The position numbers and the translations under genes are program-made. The notes below the pieces were generated by a model. It had not been told where the DNA came from, searched no databases, and saw only the letters and a program-made list of their open reading frames with translations. This document shows, one piece after another, positions 24,741 through 31,620 of a stretch of DNA of 34,901 nt (position 1 is its first letter; every line of letters starts with the position of its first letter). This DNA is from Anaerolineae bacterium (GTDB lineage: Bacteria; Chloroflexota; Anaerolineae; Aggregatilineales; Phototrophicaceae), in NCBI GenBank assembly GCA_025454525.1, contig JALOOG010000036.1, positions 1 to 34,901 on the forward strand, read 5' to 3'.

Positions 24741-25547
24741 CAAGAAGCGCAATGCTTCTGGCAGACGACGCGCCCAAGCCGACTCGTGATGCACACCTTT
24801 CGGATCTTCCACATAATGCAACGACTCGCCTTCCACATACCCCTTGTGTTTGAGGATTTCGATCATACGTTGCACACCTTCCAGATAGGCGGCGCGATAA
24901 CGGCTGCTTTTCACCTCGTTATTTCCCGCGTCCAAGTAAAGGCGGCCGGGGGTATACGGAAATTCGCGGATCGAATCATAGATCTTGATGCCCGCTAACC
25001 ACAGCGACGGACTCATCACCATGCCCATCCCGAATACCGATCCTTGTCGGAAATACCCGTACAAGCTGATTAAGCCGCCCATGGATGATCCGCCGATGCC
25101 CGTATTGAGGCGATCTGGCAACGTCCGAAAAGAGCGATCGATTAAAGGTTTAACCGTTTTGGTGATAAATTGCAGATACAGATCGCCTTTACCACCGCCC
25201 CAACGGGTCTCAAACGGGCTATATTCTGCGATGCGATGTTCCCCCGTGTTCGGGAGTCCGACAACGATCGCTTCGATCCCGTCGCTTTCGGCTAATGCCT
25301 CCATGGTTTCGTCTACTTGCCATTCTTCCACATAGCTCAAAGCTTGATCGAAAAGATTTTGTCCGTCATGAAAGTACAAGACCGGATAACGGCGGTTTGT
25401 CACCCCGTAAGACGGCGGTAGATACACATACAGATCGCGTGTGTTGTCTAATTGTGGGCTATAGACCGCACGCGCAACCTGCAAGGTACCGACCACCGAA
25501 TGATGAGCGGATGTTTTTTCCGCCAAATAATCTTGCCACGTTGTCAT
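24711..25547 (-). CDS. Esterase-family alpha/beta hydrolase (copy 2)
   Basis: 278 residues from ATG 25547 (GGAGA upstream; an ATG at 25601 lacks a site). It is a paralogue of the protein at 7589-8416 along its whole length, sharing 'V-Y-L-P-P-S-Y', 'D-G-Q-N-L-F-D', 'G-G-S-S-M-G-G-L-I-S-L-Y' and 'W-A-R-R-L-P-E-A-L-R-F-L-L'. Predicted triad: Ser155, Asp206 in 'L-D-A-G-N' and His253 or His254 in 'G-V-H-H-E'. It is cytoplasmic, with no signal peptide. It differs from copy 1 mainly in surface stretches (for example V-K-S-S-R in place of the Cys-Cys segment). Substrate is unknown. Confidence 0.82.
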   Translation of the reverse strand: MTTWQDYLAEKTSAHHSVVGTLQVARAVYSPQLDNTRDLYVYLPPSYGVTNRRYPVLYFHDGQNLFDQALSYVEEWQVDETMEALAESDGIEAIVVGLPNTGEHRIAEYSPFETRWGGGKGDLYLQFITKTVKPLIDRSFRTLPDRLNTGIGGSSMGGLISLYGYFRQGSVFGMGMVMSPSLWLAGIKIYDSIREFPYTPGRLYLDAGNNEVKSSRYRAAYLEGVQRMIEILKHKGYVEGESLHYVEDPKGVHHESAWARRLPEALRFLLGPIPQPLR

Positions 25548-25657
25548 GGTTGTTGATCTCCATGCTATCAATAGTTCTATGATAGGGGAGATCAGGGGCA
25601 TTTGTAAACGTTGCTGATGTGGTTCTAAGACCGATCTTTCGGGTGGTTACTAGTGTG

Positions 25658-26287
25658 CTAAGTGGTGACGACGGGCAATTGTTTTAGATAACGATTATCC
25701 TGCAACAATTTGAGCATAAAATCGGCCACATCCGCCCGTGAGATCTTAAAACCGGAGTCTTTGCCCACAAACCCTACTTTGTACTTTCCGGTATGAGGGC
25801 CTTCGGTCAAGACCGGCCCACGCACGATGATCCAATCCAGATCGCTATTACGGATCAATTGGGTGAAACGTTCACCATCATTGATCACCTTGGGCGAGAG
25901 CAGTTTCAGCATGAATCCGGCGAATTTGTCCAATAATTTCGGTTGATCTTCTGGAGCGCGCACGCCGGCCCCAGTCAGGCTGATCAAGCGACGGATGCGA
26001 TGTTGTTTCATCGCGGCCATGATGTTTTCAGTCGCTTGGGTTTGAAGGTTATCGGGTGATCCTTTGACGTGGCCAATCACGTTGATCACCGCTTCTGTTC
26101 CCGCGATCGTCTGGGCTACGCACGCTGCGTCCATAATATCGCCTTGGATCAAGGTGAGGCGTTCATGTTGGATCGTCATCTTGGACGGGGTACGCACCAA
26201 AGCGCGCACTTCATGCCCGGCCGCTAACGCTTGTTGAACGAGCGGAATCCCGGTGCGTCCACTTGCGCCAAAGACTGCAATTTTCAT
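25658..26287 (-). CDS. NAD(P)-binding SDR-like protein (NmrA/YwnB type)
   Basis: 209 residues. 'M-K-I-A-V-F-G-A-S-G-R-T-G' is an atypical-SDR Rossmann start, followed by 'H-E-V-R-A-L-V-R', 'L-T-L-I-Q-G-D-I-M-D' and 'A-V-I-N-V-I-G-H'. 'R-R-L-I-S-L-T-G-A-G-V' lies in the central strand. It lacks a Y-x3-K motif, as is usual for NAD(P)H-binding regulators and biliverdin-reductase-like proteins. It is divergent from hxlR; a well-formed promoter and an operator-like inverted repeat lie directly upstream. This suggests an inducible redox or electrophile response. The precise reaction is unknown. Confidence 0.82.
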   Translation of the reverse strand: MKIAVFGASGRTGIPLVQQALAAGHEVRALVRTPSKMTIQHERLTLIQGDIMDAACVAQTIAGTEAVINVIGHVKGSPDNLQTQATENIMAAMKQHRIRRLISLTGAGVRAPEDQPKLLDKFAGFMLKLLSPKVINDGERFTQLIRNSDLDWIIVRGPVLTEGPHTGKYKVGFVGKDSGFKISRADVADFMLKLLQDNRYLKQLPVVTT

Positions 26288-26307
26288 CAGGTGAAACCTT
26301 TCATAAG

Positions 26308-26323
26308 TAGACCAGTCGGTTTA
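26308..26323 (-). promoter_or_regulatory. Operator-like inverted repeat at the transcription start
   Basis: TAGACCAGTCGGTTTA reads as TARACC-N4-GGTYTA with one imperfect pair. This symmetry resembles operators known for several TetR-type electrophile-responsive repressors. It straddles the predicted +1 of the NAD(P)-binding gene. No tetR gene is in the window. Confidence 0.5.
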
Positions 26324-26327
26324 CACC

Positions 26328-26357
26328 ACTATAGCGGTAAGTATCTGCCCATGACAA
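26328..26357 (-). promoter_or_regulatory. Sigma-70 promoter of the NAD(P)-binding gene
   Basis: Minus-strand TTGTCA (26352-26357) and TATAGT (26328-26333) with an 18-base spacer, each a 5 of 6 match. The start codon is 41 bases downstream of the -10 box. Confidence 0.65.
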
Positions 26358-26375
26358 GTACGCACAATTTTGTTG

Positions 26376-26397
26376 TATACTATCAAAAAGGATACTA
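26376..26397 (+). promoter_or_regulatory. -10 box and direct repeat before hxlR
   Basis: TATACT (26376-26381) is a 5 of 6 match to the -10 box; its -35 region would share the TGACAA sequence used by the divergent promoter. The hexamer ATACTA occurs at 26377-26382 and again at 26392-26397, 15 bases apart, a possible HxlR site. Confidence 0.4.
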
Positions 26398-26413
26398 ATG
26401 GAGCGGTGCGTGG

Positions 26414-26785
26414 ATGGCCCTTGAACAACATGACCCGGAGCGCTGTCCGGTGAAAGCAACAATGGAAGTGATCGGCGGTAAGTGGAAGCCGTTGATCGTG
26501 TATTATCTCATGGGAGGGACAAAACGCTTTGGGCAGTTACAACGCTTATTGCCGGATGTCACCCAACGTATGTTGACAAAACACCTCCGCGAATTAGAAA
26601 GCGACGGTGTGATTCATCGCGAAGTCTACCGGGAGGTGCCGCCACGGGTGGAGTATTCGCTTACTGAATTAGGGAAAAGCCTCGCCCCGATCCTTGAATT
26701 GATGCTCAAGTGGGGCGAGAAATATGTGGAATCACAGCCGTTACGTGCGACGGAGCAGCTTGAAGGCGATCTCGCGTCCGAGTGA
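26414..26785 (+). CDS. HxlR-family transcription regulator
   Basis: 123 residues. The family hallmarks are clear: 'C-P-V-K-A-T-M-E-V-I-G-G-K-W-K-P-L-I-V-Y-Y-L', 'R-F-G-Q-L-Q-R-L-L-P-D-V-T-Q-R-M-L-T-K-H-L-R-E-L-E' split by the winged-helix turn, and 'V-P-P-R-V-E-Y-S-L-T-E-L-G'. Cys11 is the conserved N-terminal Cys that senses thiol-reactive compounds in HypR/YodB-type members. It probably regulates itself, the divergent NAD(P)-binding gene and the convergent oxidoreductase operon. The last 45 bases overlap the 3' end of the convergent gene. Confidence 0.93.
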   Translation: MALEQHDPERCPVKATMEVIGGKWKPLIVYYLMGGTKRFGQLQRLLPDVTQRMLTKHLRELESDGVIHREVYREVPPRVEYSLTELGKSLAPILELMLKWGEKYVESQPLRATEQLEGDLASE

Positions 26786-27340
26786 AGTCCGCGAAAGTGT
26801 CACCCATAAGCGTACCAATGGCGCGATCAATTCGGCGTTGTTGATCGGCCCCACATCTAACGGCTCAAAGCCTAAGGTTTCGATCAGCGTTTGAACTTGC
26901 GCTTTTGCATCTTCATGATCGCCACAATAGAACATCGTGGCCTTGATCCCGTCAAAATCCGGCCGGCTATAGAGTTCTGCGCCAATGGTGTTCAATGCCT
27001 TGACAACGCGGGCATTATGGGCAAATTCGGCTGCTTCACTGGCTGATCCGCCGCCGAAATGATTGGTCGCATCGATCACGATCTTGTTTTGCCAATCGGG
27101 GATCGCGCTCACCGTTTCGCGCACCGCAGAGCCGGGGATTGCTAAGGTGAGCAGATCGGCCCAAGCGATGGCCTCTGCTAAGGTGAGGGTCATCAGGTCA
27201 TACTGACTGGCCAAGCGTTGTGCATTTTCGCCTTGGGGATCACGACTCGCCAGTCGCACATCGTAGCCTTTGGCGGTGAACGCTTTGATCAATTCTTCTC
27301 CGACGAATCCGCTTCCAATCACTGCAATTTTAGCGATCAT
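26741..27340 (-). CDS. F420-dependent-type NADP oxidoreductase family protein
   Basis: 199 residues. 'I-A-V-I-G-S-G-F-V-G-E-E-L' is the dinucleotide-binding start. 'V-R-L-A-S-R-D-P-Q-G' suggests NADP binding through Ser/Arg. 'D-L-L-T-L-A-I-P-G', 'I-V-I-D-A-T-N' and 'V-V-K-A-L-N-T-I-G-A' are typical of the pfam NADP oxidoreductase coenzyme F420-dependent family. Membership does not prove use of F420, since many members use other acceptors. It is the last gene of an operon with the ABM protein and the alcohol dehydrogenase (4-base overlap with the former). Its 3' end overlaps hxlR. Confidence 0.85.
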   Translation of the reverse strand: MIAKIAVIGSGFVGEELIKAFTAKGYDVRLASRDPQGENAQRLASQYDLMTLTLAEAIAWADLLTLAIPGSAVRETVSAIPDWQNKIVIDATNHFGGGSASEAAEFAHNARVVKALNTIGAELYSRPDFDGIKATMFYCGDHEDAKAQVQTLIETLGFEPLDVGPINNAELIAPLVRLWVTLSRTSLGREIAFKLLRRT

Positions 27341-27636
27341 GTGATCACCTCTGGGAACAGGAGTTTTTGACGTTTACCGAGTCGTTCAACCATAGCATCG
27401 GCGGTGACTTCACGCCATTTTTTAAAGTGTTCGCTCTCAAAGTGCGCTTTAAACGCTTCTTCATCGCGATACACTTCGACTAAGGTAAATTTAAACGGGT
27501 CTTCTTCGTCTTGCATCACATCAAACCGTAGATTACCCGGTTCTTCGCGTGATGATCGCGCATTTTCTAAGATCGCACGGACGACGGTATCTAAGTAAAC
27601 GGGTTTGATCACAAACTGTACTACCAACGTAATCAT
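27337..27636 (-). CDS. Antibiotic biosynthesis monooxygenase-domain (YgiN-like) protein
   Basis: 99 residues, the standard size for a single ABM ferredoxin-like domain. Recognised by 'F-V-I-K-P-V-Y-L-D-T-V-V', 'E-E-P-G-N-L-R-F-D-V', 'F-T-L-V-E-V-Y-R-D-E-E-A-F-K-A-H' and 'H-F-K-K-W'. Family members act on quinols or other small aromatics, or are LsrG-like isomerases. The stop overlaps the start of the next gene by four bases and it begins 10 bases after the alcohol dehydrogenase stop, so the three genes form one transcript. A detoxification role is inferred from context. Confidence 0.88.
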   Translation of the reverse strand: MITLVVQFVIKPVYLDTVVRAILENARSSREEPGNLRFDVMQDEEDPFKFTLVEVYRDEEAFKAHFESEHFKKWREVTADAMVERLGKRQKLLFPEVIT

Positions 27637-27646
27637 CGGTTCTTAT

Positions 27647-28642
27647 CTATCCTTGTGTTAAAACCATACGATAGCGTGCTTGATTATGGCGTACTTTTTC
27701 GATCGCGGCGTTGACCTCATTCATCGGGATCGCTTCGGTTTGAGCGACGATCCCATGTCGGGCGGCAAAGGTCAACATCTCACGCATCATAATGCGGCTG
27801 CCGATGCTGCTGCCTGTGACGGACTTCTGTTGCATCAGATGCCCGAACGGGACTTCGATCTTACCGTTGAGCGCACCCACAAAACACAAGATCCCATTTG
27901 GGCGTAAACAGCGGGTATAGAGACCCCAATCGAGCGCGACATTGACCGTACACAAGATCAGATCTAATGAGGCGGTGGCCTGTTTCATCTGGGTTGCGTC
28001 GGTGCTGACGATAAAGCGGGTGGCACCGAAAGCGCGCGCTTCGGCCTCTTTATCGGGTGTGGTGGAAAATGCGGCTACTTCACAACCAAACGCGGCCGCA
28101 AATTGTAACGCCAAGTGGCCTAATCCCCCGATCCCGATCACCCCGACACGGGCAGAAGAGTCTGCTAAGCGATGTAAAGGCGCGTATACGGTGACTCCGG
28201 CGCATAACAGGGGCGCGGCGTTTTCGGAGGAGAGGTTATCGGGGATCGCATAGGCGAAACGATGATCGATCTGTAGCAGGTCGGCGAATCCGCCGGGGCG
28301 ATCGACACAAGTGGCGACGCTGTTACGACACAGGTTTTCCTCACCGCGTAAACACCACTCACACGCTAAACAGCTTTCGGCCTGCCAACCCACCCCGACG
28401 CGCTGACCGACGGTGAGGGTACGGACTTGTGAACCGATTTCCGTGACGATCCCGACCACCTCATGACCCGGAACGACCGGATAGTGCTTGGCCCATTCAT
28501 CGATCACATGCACATCGCTATGACAGATCCCGCAATGCGACACCTTGATCCGCACCTCATTCGGGCCGAGGGCGGCCAAGTCATATTCATAAGGTTCAAG
28601 CGTTGCACCCTGTTGCAGGGCGGCGTAACCGTGCGCGCGCAT
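27647..28642 (-). CDS. Zinc-dependent alcohol dehydrogenase (CAD/YahK-like)
   Basis: 331 residues from ATG 28642, which has GGGGGA at proper distance (an ATG at 28648 abuts that site). Catalytic zinc ligands: Cys37 in 'H-C-G-I-C-H-S-D' and His60-Glu61 in 'P-G-H-E'. Structural zinc ligands: Cys91, Cys94, Cys97 and Cys105. The Rossmann motif is G-I-G-G-L-G-H-L-A. The pattern fits cinnamyl-alcohol-type NADP aldehyde reductases (YahK/AdhC), which reduce aldehydes broadly. It is the first gene of the three-gene operon, and with the adjacent HxlR regulator suggests aldehyde or quinone detoxification. Confidence 0.92.
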   Translation of the reverse strand: MRAHGYAALQQGATLEPYEYDLAALGPNEVRIKVSHCGICHSDVHVIDEWAKHYPVVPGHEVVGIVTEIGSQVRTLTVGQRVGVGWQAESCLACEWCLRGEENLCRNSVATCVDRPGGFADLLQIDHRFAYAIPDNLSSENAAPLLCAGVTVYAPLHRLADSSARVGVIGIGGLGHLALQFAAAFGCEVAAFSTTPDKEAEARAFGATRFIVSTDATQMKQATASLDLILCTVNVALDWGLYTRCLRPNGILCFVGALNGKIEVPFGHLMQQKSVTGSSIGSRIMMREMLTFAARHGIVAQTEAIPMNEVNAAIEKVRHNQARYRMVLTQG

Positions 28643-28771
28643 TATCATCCCCCGATCATCGCTAAAAGCCGGATTATAACGCGAAAGCTGTCCGATTTTT
28701 ACAAGCGTCCGTAGAACATCTTTGCTATCCTAAACGTATCATCCTCTTTCAGAGACAGGAGAACAAAGCAA

Positions 28772-29167
28772 ATGGAGATCAACTGGTTAGCGGTGATTGT
28801 GTCCGGCGTGCTGTATTTTATGATCGGGGCGTTGTGGTATTCGCCCTTACTGTTCTCAAAATTGTTTTTGAAGTATCGCAACGCCACACCAGAAGAATTG
28901 AGCGGCCCGCCTTATGAGTATATCGCTACGGTGGTCTTAGATCTGATTAATGCGTTGGTGTTAGCGGTGATCTTAAAGGCGTTGGGGATCACGGATCTAG
29001 GAACGGGTGTGTTGATCAGCGTATTGATCGGTTTTGGGATCGGGTCAACCTCAACATTGACGTTTGCGATCTATTCTGGGCCGCATAAAGCGTTATGGGC
29101 GATCTATACGGGGTATCAATTGGTCGCATTTGCGGTCATGGGCGCGATCTTGACCCTTTGGCGGTAA
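28772..29167 (+). CDS. DUF1761 membrane protein
   Basis: 131 residues with four predicted membrane helices. The N-terminal 'I-N-W-L-A-V-I-V-S-G-V-L-Y-F-M-I-G-A-L-W-Y-S' pattern (W-x3-V and G-A-x-W-Y-S-P) is the DUF1761 signature. Function is unknown. AGGAG (28757-28761) precedes the ATG by 10 bases. The final codons (G-A-I-L-T-L-W-R and stop) lie in a 33-bp sequence repeated exactly at 30903-30935, on the other side of the toxin-antitoxin module, so this 3' end may be an integration site. Confidence 0.85.
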   Translation: MEINWLAVIVSGVLYFMIGALWYSPLLFSKLFLKYRNATPEELSGPPYEYIATVVLDLINALVLAVILKALGITDLGTGVLISVLIGFGIGSTSTLTFAIYSGPHKALWAIYTGYQLVAFAVMGAILTLWR

Positions 29168-29171
29168 ACTA
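29139..29171 (+). repeat. Direct repeat, left copy
   Basis: 33 bases beginning TGGGCGCGATC and ending GGTAAACTA, covering the last codons and stop of the DUF1761 gene. It is identical to 30903-30935 in the same orientation. Confidence 0.95.
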
Positions 29172-29186
29172 AGCGGCGGTGGCATC

Positions 29187-29215
29187 AACCGATGGCATTG
29201 CGAGTCATCGGTTTT
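29187..29215 (+). terminator. Probable terminator after DUF1761
   Basis: AACCGATG (29187-29194) pairs with CATCGGTT (29206-29213) around 11 bases and is followed by TT (29214-29215), four T in total. It also lies just past the mazF stop on the other strand. Confidence 0.55.
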
Positions 29216-29225
29216 GACTTTCTCG

Positions 29226-29636
29226 CTAACGTTTGGGGGTATAGCCGATGCAAAAGGCGATGGTATCTGCGATCAAGTCTATTTGTGCATCGTGCAAACG
29301 CCCAATCTTGTGTTCAAAGCGGTCAATGGAAACGGATTTTACTTGGAAGGTATTGGCACCAGAGTCAATTTTTAGCGTATTGATCGCGTCTTTCGGGATT
29401 TTGACGATCCAAAAGTAATTTTTGTCCTCAAAGTTTTTTCTCCAAGTGGTCAACGGCACGACAATGCGAAGTTTTAAGTTCCATTGATAGGTGATATTCA
29501 TGACAACGGCCGGTCGTGGTTTGTTAATTTCATCACCGACCGTTGTCGCTGAATCAGAGGGAGTTGGAGAAACGTTGTCAAAATTTACCAACCAGATTTC
29601 GCCACGTTGAAAATTAGGTGTGTCACTCTTCGTCAT
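29226..29636 (-). CDS. MazF/PemK-family toxin
   Basis: 136 residues from ATG 29636 (a TTG precedes it at 29639). 'F-Q-R-G-E-I-W-L-V-N-F-D' is the usual strand-1 motif. 'K-P-R-P-A-V-V-M-N', 'L-R-I-V-V-P-L-T' and 'A-N-T-F-Q-V-K-S-V-S-I-D-R-F-E-H-K-I-G-R-L' complete the MazF fold, a sequence-specific ribosome-independent mRNase in known members. The catalytic Arg is probably in 'N-K-P-R-P' and the Ser/Thr in 'V-P-L-T'. The gene overlaps the upstream XRE-ImmA gene by 14 bases, so the two are translated together. An intact reading frame suggests an active toxin. Confidence 0.85.
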   Translation of the reverse strand: MTKSDTPNFQRGEIWLVNFDNVSPTPSDSATTVGDEINKPRPAVVMNITYQWNLKLRIVVPLTTWRKNFEDKNYFWIVKIPKDAINTLKIDSGANTFQVKSVSIDRFEHKIGRLHDAQIDLIADTIAFCIGYTPKR

Positions 29637-30807
29637 CAAAGTCTACCAGTTCATTGGCCTCAAAGGTTTCAAAGTCGTCCTCTGCCGCGGCCGCAAAAGC
29701 CTGACTCATCACCCGTTCGCGTTCTTCAGGAGACATCGCCATGAGATCATAAACGGTTAGATGATCGGACGTTTCTATTATACCTTCTGGGTCTTGCCAA
29801 CCCCTATAGACAATTTTAAGCCGATCGCTGTTGATCAAACCTTCAGCAAAAGCACGATGGGCCATTTGCGAGAGTTGCAAAGGGGTTTCTTCCCCACTAA
29901 AGCTTACCGGCTCTTGTTTGTGCCATCCCTGTTGACGTAATTGCATGTTTAAGAACTTGAAATGCGCCTCATTGATAATGCCTAAATCTTTGGCACGATA
30001 GACCCATGCCGCCATGCTTAACCCATATTTTCGCTTGAGGATCTTAAGTTCATCCCAGTCCAGTTGATGACGATGCCCCCCTAATTCATGAAATACTCGT
30101 TCTTTCGGCACAATCAACGCACCCCCAAAATAATGAGCAAACTTCTCGCTCTCTTTCGGAGGAAGCCCGCTGGTATCCATGACCAGATGTCCTAATTCAT
30201 GCGCCAAAGTCATCCGACGACGATCTACACTCACTTTAAGGTTGATCACCGTTACCGGAGTCTCTTGATCCACCCACCCACACAACCCATCAAAGTGACC
30301 TTGATCCGCATCCCAACCGACCACGATCACCTGATGATCTTCGGCCGTTTGTATTAGGCTCGCGATCGGTTGATCCTCTAAGCCCCAGTGTTGACGTAAG
30401 TTCAATGCTGCTTGTTCAACATCCTCTAAAGTTTGCACACACGTCGGTTGCGGTAGCATCGTGCCTTGTGGATGTTGTAACAAGGATCGCAATTCCAGTT
30501 GTAACGCGATCACATCTTGCGCGTAAGCCTTGATCATCTCTTGCCGTGTGCTGTTTAGTTTCTGGGTACGTCTAAAAGCATCCCACTTGACCTCTTTTAC
30601 CCCTGTAAAGGTGAAATAATCGGGGTTCACCTTTAACAATTGTCCGACTAACAGGAGTAGTGAAGCGGGCGGAGTGCTTTTCTCAAGCTCATATTTTGAG
30701 AGCGCCGCTTTGGTGATCGAATAGCCTAAAGCGCTTAATTGTTGCGCCAATTGTGTTTGAGTCATGCCCGCCACAAGGCGCGCCTGTTTTAATCGTGACC
30801 CTAACAT
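29623..30807 (-). CDS. XRE-HTH plus ImmA/IrrE metallopeptidase protein (putative antitoxin)
   Basis: 394 residues. Residues 1-66 are an XRE helix-turn-helix ('L-K-Q-A-R-L-V-A-G-M-T-Q-T-Q-L-A-Q-Q-L' ... 'L-S-K-Y-E-L'). Residues about 120-300 are an ImmA/IrrE (M78, COG2856) domain with zinc motif H203-E-L-G-H207 and probable third ligand Glu221 in 'E-K-F-A-H-Y-F-G-G-A-L-I-V-P'. The C-terminus is acidic, ending D-E-E, which may occupy the toxin. In the ImmA family the peptidase cleaves a repressor; in HTH-fused forms it acts as an antitoxin or regulator. It is read first in an operon with mazF. Its promoter carries a palindrome, which fits autorepression. Confidence 0.88.
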   Translation of the reverse strand: MLGSRLKQARLVAGMTQTQLAQQLSALGYSITKAALSKYELEKSTPPASLLLLVGQLLKVNPDYFTFTGVKEVKWDAFRRTQKLNSTRQEMIKAYAQDVIALQLELRSLLQHPQGTMLPQPTCVQTLEDVEQAALNLRQHWGLEDQPIASLIQTAEDHQVIVVGWDADQGHFDGLCGWVDQETPVTVINLKVSVDRRRMTLAHELGHLVMDTSGLPPKESEKFAHYFGGALIVPKERVFHELGGHRHQLDWDELKILKRKYGLSMAAWVYRAKDLGIINEAHFKFLNMQLRQQGWHKQEPVSFSGEETPLQLSQMAHRAFAEGLINSDRLKIVYRGWQDPEGIIETSDHLTVYDLMAMSPEERERVMSQAFAAAAEDDFETFEANELVDFDDEE

Positions 30808-30840
30808 GATGTTTGCCTTTACCCTTTTGTGTTGTTGACA

Positions 30841-30888
30841 ATTGTAGCATAAGTTACCTAAAAATCAACAAAAAATGGCATTTTTGTT
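30841..30888 (-). promoter_or_regulatory. Promoter and operator-like repeats of the toxin-antitoxin operon
   Basis: Minus-strand TTGATT (30863-30868), a 16-base spacer and TACAAT (30841-30846). The palindrome ACAATTGT (30838-30845) covers the -10 box, a natural place for XRE autorepression. A second inverted repeat AACAAAAAATG/CATTTTTGTT (30867-30877, 30879-30888) lies just upstream. Confidence 0.55.
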
Positions 30889-30902
30889 CTATTGTCTAAT
30901 TT

Positions 30903-30935
30903 TGGGCGCGATCTTGACCCTTTGGCGGTAAACTA
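30903..30935 (+). repeat. Direct repeat, right copy
   Basis: Exact second copy of 29139-29171, here outside any gene, 36 bases before the NUDIX start. Confidence 0.95.
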
Positions 30936-30970
30936 GAGGGATACTTCGCTAGAGATGGGGTATCCCGACG

Positions 30971-31483
30971 ATGGTTGATGGTCAGATTTTGTATCAAAAT
31001 CGGTTTGTGGCGTTGGTAGAGCGCGATCACTATACCTTTCTACACGAGATTCGCTCCGATGGACGATTGATCGTGATCGTGCCGTTTCGTATGGAGAACG
31101 GCGCGATCCAATGGTTGGCGCGGGTGGAAATCTGCCCGGCTCACAGTATGACCCCGAAGCGTTGTGCGATCACCGGAGGCGTTGATCCCGATGAGACGAT
31201 CCTACAGGCCGCGCAAAATGAACTGTATGAAGAAGCCGGGTATCGGGTATCGGCGGAGGCATTGATCGATCTTGGTTTCGTTTATCCGTCCAAAAGCGCC
31301 GATACGATCGCCACTCTGTATAGTGTGGATCTCACCGGACAAACTGCTGAAACCCCGCCTTCCGACGGATCACACTGGGAACAAGGTACAGGTGTGGACT
31401 GGGTGGATCAGACCGAAGCCTTAGCGATCACCGATGCGCTGTTTTTAGCGACTTGGGCGCGCCTTCAATTCCGAACAAGGTAA
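30971..31483 (+). CDS. NUDIX hydrolase
   Basis: 170 residues. The Nudix box is G-G-V-D-P-D-E-T-I-L-Q-A-A-Q-N-E-L-Y-E-E, followed by A-G-Y. It fits G-x5-E-x7-R-E-U-x-E-E-x-G-U except that the Arg of R-E is Asn. The metal-binding E-x2-E-E core is intact, so activity is likely. Before it, 'D-H-Y-T-F-L-H-E-I-R-S-D-G-R-L-I-V-I-V-P-F' forms the usual leading strands, and the overall layout resembles ADP-ribose pyrophosphatase-like enzymes. Substrate is unknown. It would follow DUF1761 directly if the toxin-antitoxin cassette were removed. Confidence 0.88.
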   Translation: MVDGQILYQNRFVALVERDHYTFLHEIRSDGRLIVIVPFRMENGAIQWLARVEICPAHSMTPKRCAITGGVDPDETILQAAQNELYEEAGYRVSAEALIDLGFVYPSKSADTIATLYSVDLTGQTAETPPSDGSHWEQGTGVDWVDQTEALAITDALFLATWARLQFRTR

Positions 31484-31620
31484 TCACTGGGGAAAACACA
31501 TAACATTTGTTACGATGTATTCGCGCATCTGTGTTATCATCGACTCAACTTGAGCGCGATCACCCTCAGGGGGTTTGAATGGATGGGACTTCTACTTTGT
31601 TTTTACGGTTTTGTGTTTGA

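Larger units (their letters stand above)
29172..30902. mobile_element. Candidate inserted toxin-antitoxin cassette between direct repeats
   Basis: These 1731 bases between two exact 33-bp direct repeats hold the mazF-like gene, the XRE-ImmA/IrrE gene and their promoter. GATC density (about 13 per kb by hand count) is lower than in the flanking core genes. No integrase or transposase gene is present. The arrangement, with one repeat being the 3' end of a gene, resembles att-flanked non-autonomous elements. A duplication without mobility is also possible. Confidence 0.5.

Noticed and set aside
29172-30902. Insertion sequence
   Set aside because: No transposase and no terminal inverted repeats were seen; the boundaries are direct repeats far longer than normal target duplications.
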